Of a DNA stretch of 64,000 nt, positions 40,153-51,609 are shown piece by piece. How positions within the stretch are numbered: the first letter of the stretch is position 1; the number at the start of each line of letters is the position of its first letter. The stretch lies in assembly GCF_030035675.1 (NCBI RefSeq), contig NC_084480.1, positions 137,032,738 to 137,096,737 of the forward strand, written 5' to 3'. This DNA comes from Rhineura floridana. Its lineage: Eukaryota > Chordata > Lepidosauria > Squamata > Rhineuridae. The translations under genes and the position numbers were made by a program. The notes under the pieces are model-generated. The model saw only the letters and a program-made list of their open reading frames with translations. It was not told where the DNA came from and made no database searches.

Positions 40153-43100
40153 TTATTTGTACCTATAGATTTTAACACAGTGGTTGTAGCAGTCTGCTAC
40201 AGCTATCATCCCATGGTCCATCACGGAGAGGCCACTAGGCCCTTGCAAGCCCTCAGACACCACAACAGCACTGAGGGATGAGTCGGGATTAAACATCACA
40301 ATGCAGTTTTGTCCTTCGTCGGATACAAACATGTTCCCATGACAATCCTCACAGATGCCAGAAGGATTTTCAAAAGTGAATTTTCTCCCATACTGGGGCC
40401 CAATGGTCCTTTTCACACTTCTTTCCCGGTCGATAATTTTGATGCAGCAGCCCTGGAATTTTCCAAAAAGCTGCCCTTCTGTGACTAATATCTCTTCACT
40501 CTATGGTGGTGAGGTTGTGGTGTGGTCAGGGGTGGGGAGGAAGGAGAACAATATTAATGTGAGAGATTTCATTTTCTCTAAATCTTAGAAAAGACACTTC
40601 ATAATTTGATAAACACCTCCCCCCCTCATCCATCTCATCCATCTTCTAAAAGGGCAATATCCTCACAACAGCTTTTCAATGTAGGATCTAGTGAGAGTTA
40701 GTAACTGGCCCAAGGTCACTTGGGATGAGGTCTTGAGCCCATAGCAGATCTAACTGGTGACCTGAGAGCTGTCAGGCAAGGATTTAGCATGTGTGTTACT
40801 GCTCAGGTACTGCCAAATGATAGAATTTCATAGAGACCAGTCAAAGATAGATCAGGTCAAAGATAGACCAGGTGATAGATTAGATCAGTTGATAACTCCA
40901 TGACCTTTCCAGGTCAGGCTTAGCCACCAGTTTGAGCAACTAGGGAACTTCCTCTTCCTGGCCTTTTTTTAGTTTGCTGTCCGCTGCTGTTTCTTCACTC
41001 TCAACTGCGCAAGAATCAGATCAGATTTTTTGTGGTTGCACAGATATTCAGATTCACAACCCAAGGTCAGTGGTCTCTAGACATTATGGGTTATACCCAA
41101 TGCTGCTGTTCCACTAACACAGCAGACTTCCGCTTCTGCAACAGAATTTTCCCCTCCCCTGTATCCTCCCGGCACACCCTCAAAATCTGCCCCAGAGGGT
41201 TGGAGGACCCTCCAGGTCAGATTTGGAGGTGGGGGTAGTGAGAGGAAGGGGAAGTGCATTGTGTGAGCCGAACTCTGTGCACACAGCATTGGATACAACC
41301 CTGTACCAGTCTGCCACACAAGAAGAACAGAATTTGCTATTTGTCAAAAGTTTAAGCATAGACCTGCACATATTTTACTGGGATGTGTTTCTTCTGAGTT
41401 GTGGTTTGGACTGATGCCTTTAATCAGATGATTTCAGAGAGTAAATATCCATCTACTTGAACATGCTGCTCCAAGTATTGATGAGATTAGGTAGGGAAAG
41501 GAAGAAGCAAAGAAATAAAGGAGCACCCACTTGACAAGGCCAGAAATAAATTATGGGCTGCTTAAAAATACTGACACCCCCCAATTTGAGGTCTAGTTGT
41601 GCAGAGGTACTAGGCATGTGCAAGAGTGAATGCTCCTAGCCAGGAGAGGTTCTGAATCCCATCCCCATCAAAATATCCCATCCAGCCAATCCAGTGGGAT
41701 CCAGACATATTTCCATCCACATCAACTATACCTGTAGAAACCTATTTTTGCATGTGTATCTCCCTTTGCAGATCAGAAAGGTTCTATGCATGCATATCAG
41801 TTGAAACATATTTCCCCCTGTGGCTCAGCACTTGTTGCAAACAATCTGTGAAAAAGACCCCCAACGATGAATAGATTTGAAGGTATCAATCCAATCCACA
41901 GCTAAGTCATCGTGTATATCCTATTGAAATATGTGCTGGTTCCTGACTGCATATTTTCCAAATTGCAAACTCAGTTCTCCTTTCAATTGCCTTGCCAGAT
42001 CAGAACAAAGATCCATTTTAGCTACCCTGGCACTCAGACAAATGCTACAAGTATGGCTGAGTGGGTGGGGTCATAAGCAGCCGGGACGCTCAAAACAGTC
42101 CTGAACAAGGATGTCGGGAGGAGTCCACAGAAGGAGTATGTGGTGGTCCTGATGCTGCCTCCCTTTGCAAACCCCCAAATGTCCCCCCTTTTAAAGTTAC
42201 TGCTCATTTAACTTTTTTAAATTTAGGTGTGACACATTCTGTGCTCCCAACTAATACATAGATTTGTTACTAAACTTTTTACTTTTCTGGGCATCACGAC
42301 ATACCTTATTGACTGCCACTCCCACTGGCCTGTGAAATCCTTCTATTGAGTGTGTCTTCAGGATTGTGTTCATTCTCCAGTCCACTCCAATGATGTTAAC
42401 TTTTCCTCCATTGGACCAGTCTGACACTGCAATTTTGTTAGCTTTCAGGACTGCTATCCCATACGAACAAGGCCAGGTTACTTTTGGAGACTTCAGTTCA
42501 TGAATCAGCTCACCATCTTTGGTAAAGAGCTGGATGATCCTGGTCCCATTGGTCACGAGTAACACACCATTTTTCATGCAGGTAATGTCTCCCATCCCTT
42601 TTATTGGTTCAAATCCATAAGAAAACCTTTGCTTAGTGTGGCCATCTGCGCTATAGATCTGGATCTGTCTGGTTCCACTGTCTTTCACTGCTAAGTCACC
42701 TTCGGGAGTTGTTGTTAGACTGGTTGGCCAGATCAACTTTCCAGGGATTGTACCAAACCCTCCTAGGATTTTTTCTAGAGAATTATAATGTATCTTCTGG
42801 ATTCCAGAAAGTTTCCATTTGTTATTAAATCTGAGAGTTTGTTCTATCTAACAAACGAAAAAGGAAAAACAACAGATAGTCTTGCAGCACCTTTTAGGCT
42901 ACTAAACACAATTTGTGGCAAAAGCTTTAGTCTGCTACAGACCCCACAGATCCACAAAGTGATCCCCTAAATTAGGGAGCTTCAGGCTTCTATAGTCTGG
43001 TTATAAAAAAGGAAATTACACCTCCTCTGGTGTAGCTTTTAACCTTACAAAGCAACTGGGCATATCCTGGACCTCTTCACAATTAAGCACAACTAAAAAA

Positions 43101-45930
43101 TCTTGAATATGCTCTCTTGTTTAAGAACATAGGGATCTCCTTTCTGGATCAGATCATGAGTCCATCTAGTCCTGCTTTCAGGAATGGCTACCCAGATGCC
43201 TCTAGAAAGCCTGTAAGCAAAGGATGGCTGTCTTGTGGTTATTTGTACCCTGTGTAAATGTTAATTTGAGGTATACTGTCTCTGCTCATGGAAGTTCCAT
43301 TTTGGACTGTTTTGGCTATTTGCCATTCATGGAATTTTTCTCCTTGAATTTGTCTAACCCTATTCTGAAGTCTTCTTAAGACCAGAGCAAACCATTCGTC
43401 ACCAGTACCTTCTGCATACTGCCAACACAAGGAAAGGCCGTAGCTCAGTACCAGAGCATCTGCCTTGCATGCAGAAGGTCCCAGGTAGACAGGTTGAATC
43501 CCCAGCACCTCCAGGTAGGGCTGGGAGAGAATTCCTGCCTGAAACCCTGGAGAGCCGCTGCCAGTCTGTGTAGACAATACTGAGCTAGATGGACCAGTGG
43601 GTCTGACTGAGTATAAGGGGCCTTCCTAATGTTTCTTATGGAAATGGTGTGAGAAGAGGAGATACTCGCCTACACAGCTCTATATAGCCAGCCAAGCAAC
43701 CCCCCTGCAAAGGAAAGCCAAGCAAAGCCAAGCAAAAGCATTATGAGTTTGGAGAGTCACCTGGTGGAAACATGTTGCAGTAGCAGTAATGGATGCCAAA
43801 TTAATATGAGACTCGGGGAAGGCAAAAAAAGTGTCTCTGCTTTGCAGGAATCCCAGCAACCAACAGGTGTTCTCTGTCCTAAAGTGGTGTAAACAGAGTG
43901 ATGGTGCCATGGCAGGACCTTGGGGCTGATGTCTAGAGGCCCCACACAGCAGAGTGAGCAGGAGGGCCCCCAATTCCTGAGGAGGGTATTTCTATGAAAC
44001 CATTAAGGGAGCCTCCAGACTGTCACTATTTTGCATTATTCAAGCATTCTGGCACCTTGGTGCAACAAATCCACTTAAAAAATAAATAAATCTGGACTTT
44101 TTGTGGTTTGGAAAATGGTGTGGAAATGCATTGAAAAGTATAGGAGAAACAACAAATGACTAATAGGAAGATGTGCAGACACCCTGCAAGCAAATCAGGA
44201 TGAATGTAGGATGAATGCTGTGTATAACTGTCCCGCACTCAAATCAGAACAAATGTTCCAGGAAGACCAGATATAATATAACCTCCCCATAAGCTTTGCA
44301 CAAACACATCAGGATTAATGCACCATAAATAGGAGGGGTGCTTAGTCTGGAGTCTAAAAACTGTGTTACTGTGTAGACAGAGGAAAAACAACACAATTAT
44401 ACATGGTTGGAGCCAAAAGGCAAAGGAAATGTAAAAGACAGAAGTCTGGGTCATTTTTTCAATGTGGAAAACAAATTAATATGAGACCCAGAGTTGGTGT
44501 GATCCACTCTCAACTGATGGTCACGAGCAGTAACTTATAGCACAGCAAACTGGGATTTTATAGGGAGATAATGGTTTCCTGTAGTGAGAAAGCCTCCCCA
44601 GCCCACCAAGGGATGAGCTCCAGCAGGTTGATACTGGCTCCTGAATTACTCTGCTAGAGGTCAGCTTTGAGGTCAGCTGCCCGCAAAAGAATGTTCCAAG
44701 AAAGTAAAAACGCTCCCCCCACTGGTTTCTTGCGGTTAGTGCCAGATTTCTATTGTTTATTTTTTTCCTTACATTTACATTCTTGCCTTTTTTTGTCATG
44801 GAACCCAAAGTGGTGTACATATGATTACCCAGCAGTCTCCCGTCCAGGCACTGGCCAGATCCAGAACTGCTTAGCATCAGCGAGGCCTCACATACCTTCC
44901 ATACCCATTTGCTCCCTTGTTTGAAGACAGATCTGTTTGGTCAACGTAAATTGCCAAGAGGCATTGTTGGCAGTTGGTGGCGTATATATGGAGGATGTGC
45001 CTGGGAATGAGACCTCAACAGGATGGCTGACTAAAGGAACTGAGGCTTAAACACTTAAAGCTCCATGGCAGAGGCAGAGCGCATGCTTTGCCTCCAGGAC
45101 ATCCCACGTTCAGTCCCCAGCACCTTCCGTTAAAAAGGATTCATTTAAAAGATGGTGGATGCTCCTCTGCCTGAGTCCTTGGACAGCCTCTGCCAGAGTA
45201 GACAAATAGTCTGGCCCAGTATAAGGCTGCTTCCTTGTTCTTAAAACCCAGAAATTCTAGACAGGAAGAATTTTGACCTAGCAGAGCATTTTGCTTCTAA
45301 TAGGGGCCGGACAAATGCTTTTGGAATGCTTACAAGCAAGGCCCCAAAGCAACAGCAAATGATGTTTTCAAAATAGTCACAGACTAACTAATGCTGTCGT
45401 CCTATACTCACTCACTTGAGAGGAAGCCCCACTGAACTCAGTGGGGTTTAGTTCTGAGTAGATATGTATAGAACAGCACTGTCACTCTGTTTTCTGGTAC
45501 CTGGGAGCTGGGGTGCTGGTGCTGGAGAACAGTCTACTCAACTACAGATCAACAGAGTCAAGTTACCTCTTTGTACATAGTGCACACAGAGCAACGAAGG
45601 CACCCGAACTCTTATGCATCCAGGAATCCCAGTTCACCAAGATGCTGGCAGACTGCCCATTGGCCCTGCAGCCTCTGTTTCTCTCCTGTAAGCTCTCCAT
45701 TACCTACGGCTACCTCTTGCTCCCCTTCCTCTGTAACCCCCTCCCCACCCTCTCCCTCAAACCCCATTGTTACATCAGTGCTGCAAAATGTATGACGTGT
45801 GCAGAGGCAGGATCAGGATCCAAATAAGGCGTACAAAACAGGCATGGCAGATACTGGTACCTGTTCATCCTTGAGCTCCTTCAAAAAATAAGAATCTAAC
45901 ATTGCACCTTGGACGACGACAGGATTCTTC
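40153..45930 (-). CDS. TRIM32-like NHL-propeller protein, 3' exons (5' exons not found)
   Basis: Exon 42847-42305 (181 codons, both ends phase 0) joins exon 40500-40153, which ends in TAA. A probable 70-base exon at 45930-45861 ends in phase 0 and would splice directly in frame. The acceptor before 42847 has a strong pyrimidine tract. Together they code six NHL blades, including WPTSLTTTPEGDLAVKD, WPCSYGIAVLKANKIAVSD, FHRPVGVAV, NPSGICEDCHGNMFVSDEGQ and GPSGLSVMDHGMIAVADCYN, ending HCVKIYRYK. That end resembles the last blade of TRIM32 (DCWDHCIKIYSY). NHL propellers bind RNA or protein partners; TRIM32 is a ubiquitin ligase with RING and B-box at the N-terminus. Human TRIM32 is coded in one exon, so a multi-exon gene is likely a paralogue. 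AATAAA (minus strand, 40109-40114) lies 40 bases past the stop. Confidence 0.75.
40615..40800 (-). mobile_element. Diverged tRNA-SINE fragment, minus strand
   Basis: ACTGGCCCAAGGTCACTTGG and ATCCTCACAACAGC match the body of the SINE at 59460-59672. It lies in the intron of the TRIM32-like gene. Confidence 0.4.
41084..41302. mobile_element. MITE with TGGGTT/AACCC ends, diverged
   Basis: Left ATGGGTTATACCCAATGCTG and right CAGCATTGGATACAACCC are inverted copies. Inner TGCCCCAGAGGGTTGG resembles the arms of the palindromic MITEs at 8225 and 30486. Confidence 0.55.
43434..43632 (+). mobile_element. tRNA-derived SINE, full length
   Basis: GGCCGTAGCTCAGTACCAGA is a tRNA A-box head, GTTGAATCCCCAG a B box, and the tail carries GTGTAGACAATACTGAGC and TAGATGGACCAGTGGG. 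Relatives at 5745, 21666 (minus) and 45060. Confidence 0.85.
44003..44345 (+). repeat. Unassigned interspersed repeat, about 340 bp, copy 2
   Basis: CTCCAGACTGTCACTATTTT, GGAAATGCATTGAAAAGT, AAATCAGGATGAATG and CATAAGCTTTGCACAAACAC line up in order with 9303-9668. The family is unnamed to me. Confidence 0.65.
44745..44905 (-). mobile_element. 5S rRNA-derived SINE, minus strand
   Basis: On the minus strand it reads GATGCTAAGCAGTTCTGG then GTGCCTGGACGGGAGACTG, matching the 5S rRNA internal promoter region (AAGCTAAGCAGGGTCGG, GATGGGAGACC). Confidence 0.78.
45060..45240 (+). mobile_element. tRNA-derived SINE, diverged
   Basis: GGCAGAGGCAGAGCGCATGC, ACGTTCAGTCCCCAGCACC and CAGTATAAGGCTGCTTCCTT follow the same order as 43434-43632. 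Confidence 0.68.
45394..45485. mobile_element. Short palindromic MITE, about 90 bp
   Basis: TCACTTGAGAGGAAGCCCCA, CTGAACTCAGTGGGGTTTA and GTATAGAACAGCACTGTC mark another copy of the 21943 family. Confidence 0.5.
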
Positions 45931-46041
45931 CTTAGAACACAAAGAAGGAGGGATGGAACAGCATATGAGTTACAAGACTGTATAAAACTTAAAAATATAC
46001 AGTTAAGATATATGCAGAAAGTCAAAGTATCTGAGTCAATG

Positions 46042-46216
46042 GTCACATCCACACCATACATTTAAAGCACGTGTCTTCCCCCAAAGAATTCTGGGAACTG
46101 TAGTCTGTTAAGGAGGCTGAGAATTGTAGCTCTGTGAGGGGTAAATCAGAGTTCCCAGGAATTTTGGAGGGAAGACGTGCTTTAAATGTGTTTTAAATGT
46201 ATGATGTGGATGTGAC
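46042..46216. mobile_element. Foldback MITE, whole (family of 1-236)
   Basis: Left end GTCACATCCACACCATACAT, right end ATGTATGATGTGGATGTGAC: near-perfect terminal inverted repeats. Inner TTCTGGGAACTGTAG and GAGTTCCCAGGAATT also pair. Confidence 0.85.
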
Positions 46217-46344
46217 AAAGGAAATGTTTAGTAGGGATGGAGTTTAGCTTGACACATTTATTTATTTCTACTTATTTATTACATTTTTGATTGTTTTAAA
46301 CTGATGCTCATGCTGGGTTAGCGGCAAAGTTAAAAAAATCTTAA

Positions 46345-47214
46345 TTTCACATATACGGTCATGGGGTCTGAACTGGCGGTGACCGACCAGGAGAGAGACC
46401 TCGGGGTTGTAGTGGACAGCACGATGAAAATGTCGACCCAGTGTGCGGCAGCTGTGAAAAAGGCAAATTCCATGCTAGCAATAATTAGGAAAGGTATTGA
46501 AAATAAAACAGCCGATATCATAATGCCGTTGTATAAATCTATGGTGCGGCCGCATTTGGAATACTGTGTACAGTTCTGGTCGCCTCATCTCAAAAAGGAT
46601 ATTCTAGAGTTGGAAAAGGTTCAGAAGAGGGCAACCAGAATGATCAAGGGGATGGAGCGACTCCCTTACGAGGAAAGGTTGCAGCATTTGGGGCTTTTTA
46701 GTTTAGAGAAAAGGCGGGTCAGAGGAGACATGATAGAAGTGTATAAAATTATGCATGGCATTGAGAAAGTGGATAGAGAAAAGTTCTTCTCCCTCTCTCA
46801 AAATACTAGAACTCGTGGACATTCAAAGAAGCTGAATGTTGGAAGATTCAGGACAGACAAAAGGAAGTACTTCTTTACTCAGCGCATAGTTAAACTATGG
46901 AATTTGCTCCCACAAGATGCAGTAATGGCCACCAGCTTGGATGGCTTTAAAAGAAGATTAGACAAATTCATGGAGGACAGGGCTATCAATGGCTACTAGC
47001 CATGATGGCTGTGCTGTGCCACCCTAGTCAGAGGCAGCATGCTTCTGAAAACCAGTTGCCGGAAGCCTCAGGAGGGGAGAGTGTTCTTGCACTCGGGTCC
47101 TGCTTGCGGGCTTCCCCCAGGCACTTGGTTGGCCACTGTGAGAACAGGATGCTGGACTAGATGGGCCACTGGCCTGATCCAGCAGGCTCTTCTTATGTTC
47201 TTATGTTCTTAAAG
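46345..47214 (+). mobile_element. CR1-like LINE, 3' third of ORF2 plus 3' UTR
   Basis: An open frame of 212 residues (46361-46999) is the CR1-type C-terminus: ERDLGVVVD, MVRPHLEYCVQFWSPHLKKD, YEERLQHLGLFSLEKRRVRG and TQRIVKLWNLLPQ. The RT catalytic part is gone by 5' truncation. The 3' UTR runs through CAGGTCCTGCTTGCGGG to a (TTCTTATG)n tail. The frame is fully open, so this is a young copy. Confidence 0.9.
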
Positions 47215-47645
47215 TTAATCACTGTACCTATCATCATCATCATCTACTCACATAATTAAAAATGTAAATTTGTGATCTACCTTTTCAACTGACTCATGTA
47301 ATTGTGGCTTTAGGAATCTCTGTAGTGTAGTGGCAAATTCAGAAGTGCAGGGTCCCTTCATAATAGTCACATCACACTCCCTCACAGCCATGCCCCTGCA
47401 CAGCCACATCCCCTTATAATAATATACAACCTTACTTTGCTTTGAGTACTTTCCCGAACTGATGCGTTGCAACCATCAGTGCAGATCTGTTGATCAGAAT
47501 ATGTTGCCTTTCAGCTAGATCTACTGTTTTGTGCAATGGCAAATGGGCAAATGAACTGAGATGCTGTAAGGTAAGAAACTTCTTTTGCTGAGTTTCTCTT
47601 CTTGGTTGTCATACTAAGAATCAGAGTAAATGCATTTGGGCAGAG

Positions 47646-47935
47646 CTAAGAACATAAGAAGAGTCTGCTGGATCAGGCCAGAGGCCCATCTAGTCCAGCA
47701 TCCTGTTCTCACAGTGGCCAACCAGGTGCCTGGGGGAAGCCCGCAAGCAGGACCTGAGTGCAAGAACACTCTTCCCTCCTGAGGCTTCCGGCAACTGGTT
47801 TTCAGAAACATACTGCCTCTGACTAGGGTGGCAGAGCACAGCCATCACGGCTAGTAGCCATTGATAGCCTGTCCTCCATGAATTTGTCTAATCTTTTTTT
47901 AAAGCCATCCAAGCTGGTGGCCATTGAGCTTATGA
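47646..47935 (-). mobile_element. CR1-like LINE 3' end, minus strand
   Basis: Reverse complement of the CR1 3' region, including GAACATAAGAAGAGTCTGCT, GCAAGCAGGACCTGAGTGC and the codons for SLDGFKKRLDKFMEDR. High similarity to 46900-47214. Confidence 0.88.
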
Positions 47936-48619
47936 GTTTTAGGAGGAAGCTTAAGGATAGGAATTCCTGATCCTCTCCTCTGGCTCTCTCTCTCTCACAC
48001 ATGCACTTAGGCATATGCAATTGCATTTCACCTTATCATGCATGGCATGGCACATATATATAGAACATCATTAAAAGCTGAAACACCATTATACATGCAT
48101 CTTCCCCTCCCCCACTCCCCTTGAACATATTTTTTCTCCCTTCTCCTCCCCTGCTACTCCTGGCTTTGAACTGGAACCAAACCACACATCTTCCCTCCCC
48201 CCCCACACACACTTCTTTTGCTGCTGGGTTTAAAATAAGATCCTTGTAAACAAACAAACAAACAAACTGGAGGCCATGCAGCAGAGAGAACCCCCCTTCA
48301 ACCCAAGGTCTCCCCTCCCCTCCCTCCTTTTCCACTTTCCCTTGCTTGCTTGCTCTCTGTTGTCATCTCCATACTCCTCAGTCCTTCCTGCATGTAACTT
48401 CTCCTACAATAACAGCTGTCCCTAAGAGCCAATCAGCATGAAAGGGGAATGTGTTAGCTACTGAGAAGCATCTTCTCAGTGGCTGACTCGCCTCCTTTCA
48501 CTCTGATTGGCTCCAATCAGCAGAAAAGGATGCTGGAGACATACGGACCCTGCTGGGATCCTTCTCCCAAAAAAGTAAAGGGTCTAAGACACACACCCCT
48601 CTCCCGGACCATGGATGAC

Positions 48620-48800
48620 TATACCCCTGTTGAGGATCCCAAGGCATGGGCTACAGGCATATGATGAACTGGCCTTATTGAAGCTAAGCAGGTCTGACTC
48701 TAGTCCCTGCCTGGAAGGGAGTCTGCATGGGAACCTATGAATGCCCCTCAAACACCACAAGGGAAGAAAGGCAGCATGCAAATGTAATTAATAAAAATAC
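48620..48800 (+). mobile_element. 5S rRNA-derived SINE, plus strand
   Basis: GAAGCTAAGCAGGTCTGACT and GCCTGGAAGGGAGTCTGC match the 5S rRNA internal region; the tail ends ATGTAATTAATAAAAATA. Confidence 0.78.
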
Positions 48801-48806
48801 GTTTAA

Positions 48807-48908
48807 CAGGAGCTTGATGTGCAGGAGCTCGCAGGTGAAGCTTTTCCAGGCATGGAGAGAAATATGATTGCCTTGCTAATAGCGGAAGATCAAGCTGCTG
48901 TTAAAGGT
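48807..48908 (+). repeat. Unassigned repeat, copy 2 (TTTTCCAGGCATGG core)
   Basis: Pairs with 18577-18680: GCTTGATGTGCAGGAG, GGTGAAGCTTTTCCAGGCAT and GATCAAGCTGCTGTTAAAGG. Unknown family, about 65-70% similar by eye. Confidence 0.45.
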
Positions 48909-49377
48909 ACACACAGCTATAGGGGCCTCTTGAAGTCAACCATTGCCAAGTTTAATCCTGCATAAGGCTGAGGGCAGGAAAATAAGCACACAGCAGCTTC
49001 AAGCAACCAGCTTATACCTGAAAACTCAAATATTATTCTGTGGCAAACAGGAGACCACAGACAAGATCTAAAACTACAGATCAGACTCATAATTCATCTC
49101 AATGTGCACTCACCAGAAGCCTGAATATAGCCTTGCTAATGGATTGTTTTTCATGTGTGTTCAGTGCATTTGATTTTACCATCCTGTTCTACATCTCTAC
49201 ATTGTGAAGGCTGCTTCATATTGCATAATTTGAAATTGCTATAAGAGGTAGAGCACTTAACCCCTAATGGACAACGAACAATGCTCTTGGGTACACAGCA
49301 TTCAAGTAAACCACCATCACTTTCTTGTGATGAGAGGAGTGTGTGGTCTATGAGGATGTCCATACACCACACCCATA

Positions 49378-49465
49378 ATTATAAGAAAATAAGAGGAGCT
49401 CAGCTGGATCAAACCAAAAGTCTCTCCAGGCCAGCATCCTGTTTCTCTTACAAACCTTTGGAAGA
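49378..49465 (-). mobile_element. Old CR1-like 3' end, minus strand
   Basis: AAATAAGAGGAGCTCAGCTG, GGCCAGCATCCTGTTTCTC follow the CR1 3' pattern but are diverged. A similar worn piece lies at 43120-43215. Confidence 0.5.
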
Positions 49466-49499
49466 ACCGCCTTAGCCTGAAAACAACACATGCCCTTCA

Positions 49500-50535
49500 C
49501 AGTGTATAGTGGTGTGAGCATCTTACATGCTGCTTTGTGGATACAAATTTCATGGAGGAGATGATTGCATAATGATAATGATTATGGCAACAGTTTGGTT
49601 TAATTCATTACAGACTCATGGCTAACATTTTTTGGCCCAAAGGCCACATTCCACTTTGGCTAATCATCTGGGGGCTTCGTTCCAATAGTGGGAGTGGCCA
49701 ACCTTCCCTTTGACATGCACACACATGTAGCAAACATACAGGTCCACAGCCTCTCCATCAGCTGATCTGTGCCAATTGAGGTGGGGGTTATTGCCCCCCT
49801 CTCCGCTTATCAAATTATTGATGCGATGATCAGATATGAGGGTAATTTGCATCCCTATCAAGATGCTGCAACACTGTTTTTGGTTTCTGTCCACACCCCC
49901 ACCCCTTGTATTGCAGCTGCTTCCACCACAGTGAGGTCTTGGATAGGCTGGGGAAAAATTGCTTGGGGTGGTGGGGGATTAGACACCAAAACTGTGGTTA
50001 GCCATTCCTCATTTATTGGTTTAACCATCAGTCATAACAAAAGATAAATTTAAAATTTAAAAAAGAGAGATGCAATTGCCTGATAAACAGTCAGTAATCT
50101 AAAAAAAAAAATGAGCACATTTCCAGCCACAAATAAAAAATAAGTTCTTTTTTCCATTATATTTATCTCACAATTGGTTGACAGAAATTCATTTTTTGGC
50201 GAGTTGACCCTTTCAAGCAAAAAGACATTGGGAACTTAATCTTTTGTTGATATACTGCATTGAAATTAGCTGTGCAATAGTTCTTCAACAAATCCTTGGG
50301 ACCCAGATGCAAAATCTTAAATTATAGATGATATTTCTGTTAACAACCACCTTGAACTGCAGAGAGCACCTGCTGAAACAGCAGGAGAGTCAATGTTCTC
50401 CTGACTGAACACTTGATATGAATCAATAAAGAAGGTGCATATTCCTGAGAAAATGTGATCATATACTATCATGGAGACATTTTTTTTACATTTTGGTTCG
50501 CTTGTTGTGTCTCTTTTATTCCCTGTCTGTCTTCC
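49500..50535. other. No recognisable feature
   Basis: No gene, RNA or nameable repeat. Short open frames lack protein-like character. Confidence 0.35.
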
Positions 50536-50645
50536 AAGCATATAGGGCATGTGCAAGTATCTCAGTTAGTCTCCCATTCAAGTGTCTACCAGATAGAGAC
50601 CTGCTCAACATCAGCAAGGCTAATGTGTTGTGTGCCTTTGGTAGA
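50460..50645 (-). mobile_element. 5S rRNA-derived SINE, diverged, minus strand
   Basis: On the minus strand: GATGTTGAGCAGGTCTC then CACTTGAATGGGAGACTAAC, matching the same 5S rRNA segment. Confidence 0.65.
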
Positions 50646-51284
50646 TCATGCCTTTTAGCTTAGCCATGTCAATTTGGACAAGAACATATTTAACCATTCC
50701 TAACAACTAAAGCATATATGGAAAGGAAAGCAGTTGTAGTCATCTCCTATCATTGTAGTTCACATATTTAGCTAGAGATAACCATGTAGTTAAACACATC
50801 CATTATTCAATATCCATGAAGTGAAAGCTGAAATTCTGGCCAAATCAGGAGATTTACAGGTGATTTCTTTCTAAAAACATCATCTTTTGACCCCTTTTGT
50901 CTTTGCCTTCCACCAAAGCAATAGGCATACTCAAGGAAATATTTAGTTATTGAAAGCACCCCAATTCTGCAGCTCTCCCTTTGTCCCTTGCACAGTGCCT
51001 CAGGAATGAATTTTTGAGCCATTTTAATAAAATAAGATAAACTTACTCAGCACTTGGATATAACACAGCTGTATCTGAGATCCATCTGCAGTTACTGTTC
51101 CCATAGCATTATACCCGAGAGAATGATCTCTGGTATCATGGTGCAACAGGATACTTTATCTGTTCAGCACAGCTCTTTGTTCTGGTTTTCTGAGCCCCAG
51201 CTTTTGTTATTTGAAAGGAAACTGCATCATGCCATTTCAGAAAAATGATAAAATGGCTCGTTTCTGGTCCCTACATGCAGCTGG

Positions 51285-51478
51285 GGTATTATAATGGTTA
51301 TCTAAGCTGTGAATGCTTAGGCAAGCCACTGACTCTCAGTCTCCATCCTCAACTTGTTATATGCAGATATATGGCCTACTTTAAAAGGATGTTGTGAGGA
51401 TTAGTGAGACAATGTATGTGCAATGCTTTGATCCTTTATGAAATGTGCTATAGAAGTGCAACAAGTGTGGGAGTTAAG
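51285..51478 (+). mobile_element. MIR-like (CORE) SINE
   Basis: GGCAAGCCACTGACTCTCAG, AGGATGTTGTGAGGATTAG, TGAGACAATGTATGTGCAAT and GAAATGTGCTATAGAAGTGC follow the order of MIR/CORE-SINEs. Old copy. Possible MIR pieces also at 54590-54690 and 62505-62660. Confidence 0.65.
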
Positions 51479-51534
51479 AAAACAATTATTAAATCACAAA
51501 TTAGCATTTAATGTAATGAAATAGACAACGACAT

Positions 51535-51600
51535 CTAATCTCCCTGCCAATAAATCAGGATGAATGCTCAATAAGCAGGTAATTAGGAAGGGCCCATAGA
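51535..51600 (+). repeat. Unassigned repeat, end fragment (family of 9303)
   Basis: CCCTGCCAATAAATCAGG and ATGAATGCTCAATAAGCAG match the last part of the 9303-9668 repeat. Confidence 0.5.
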
Positions 51601-51609
51601 TATATAAAA

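Noticed and set aside
45513-45827. 104-codon plus-strand frame
   Set aside because: No recognisable domain, no splice context, and it lies beside minus-strand exon candidates.
51041-51120. Possible upstream exon of the TRIM32-like gene (GTAAGT donor on minus strand)
   Set aside because: The phase would fit, but there is no convincing acceptor and the frame closes within about 20 codons.
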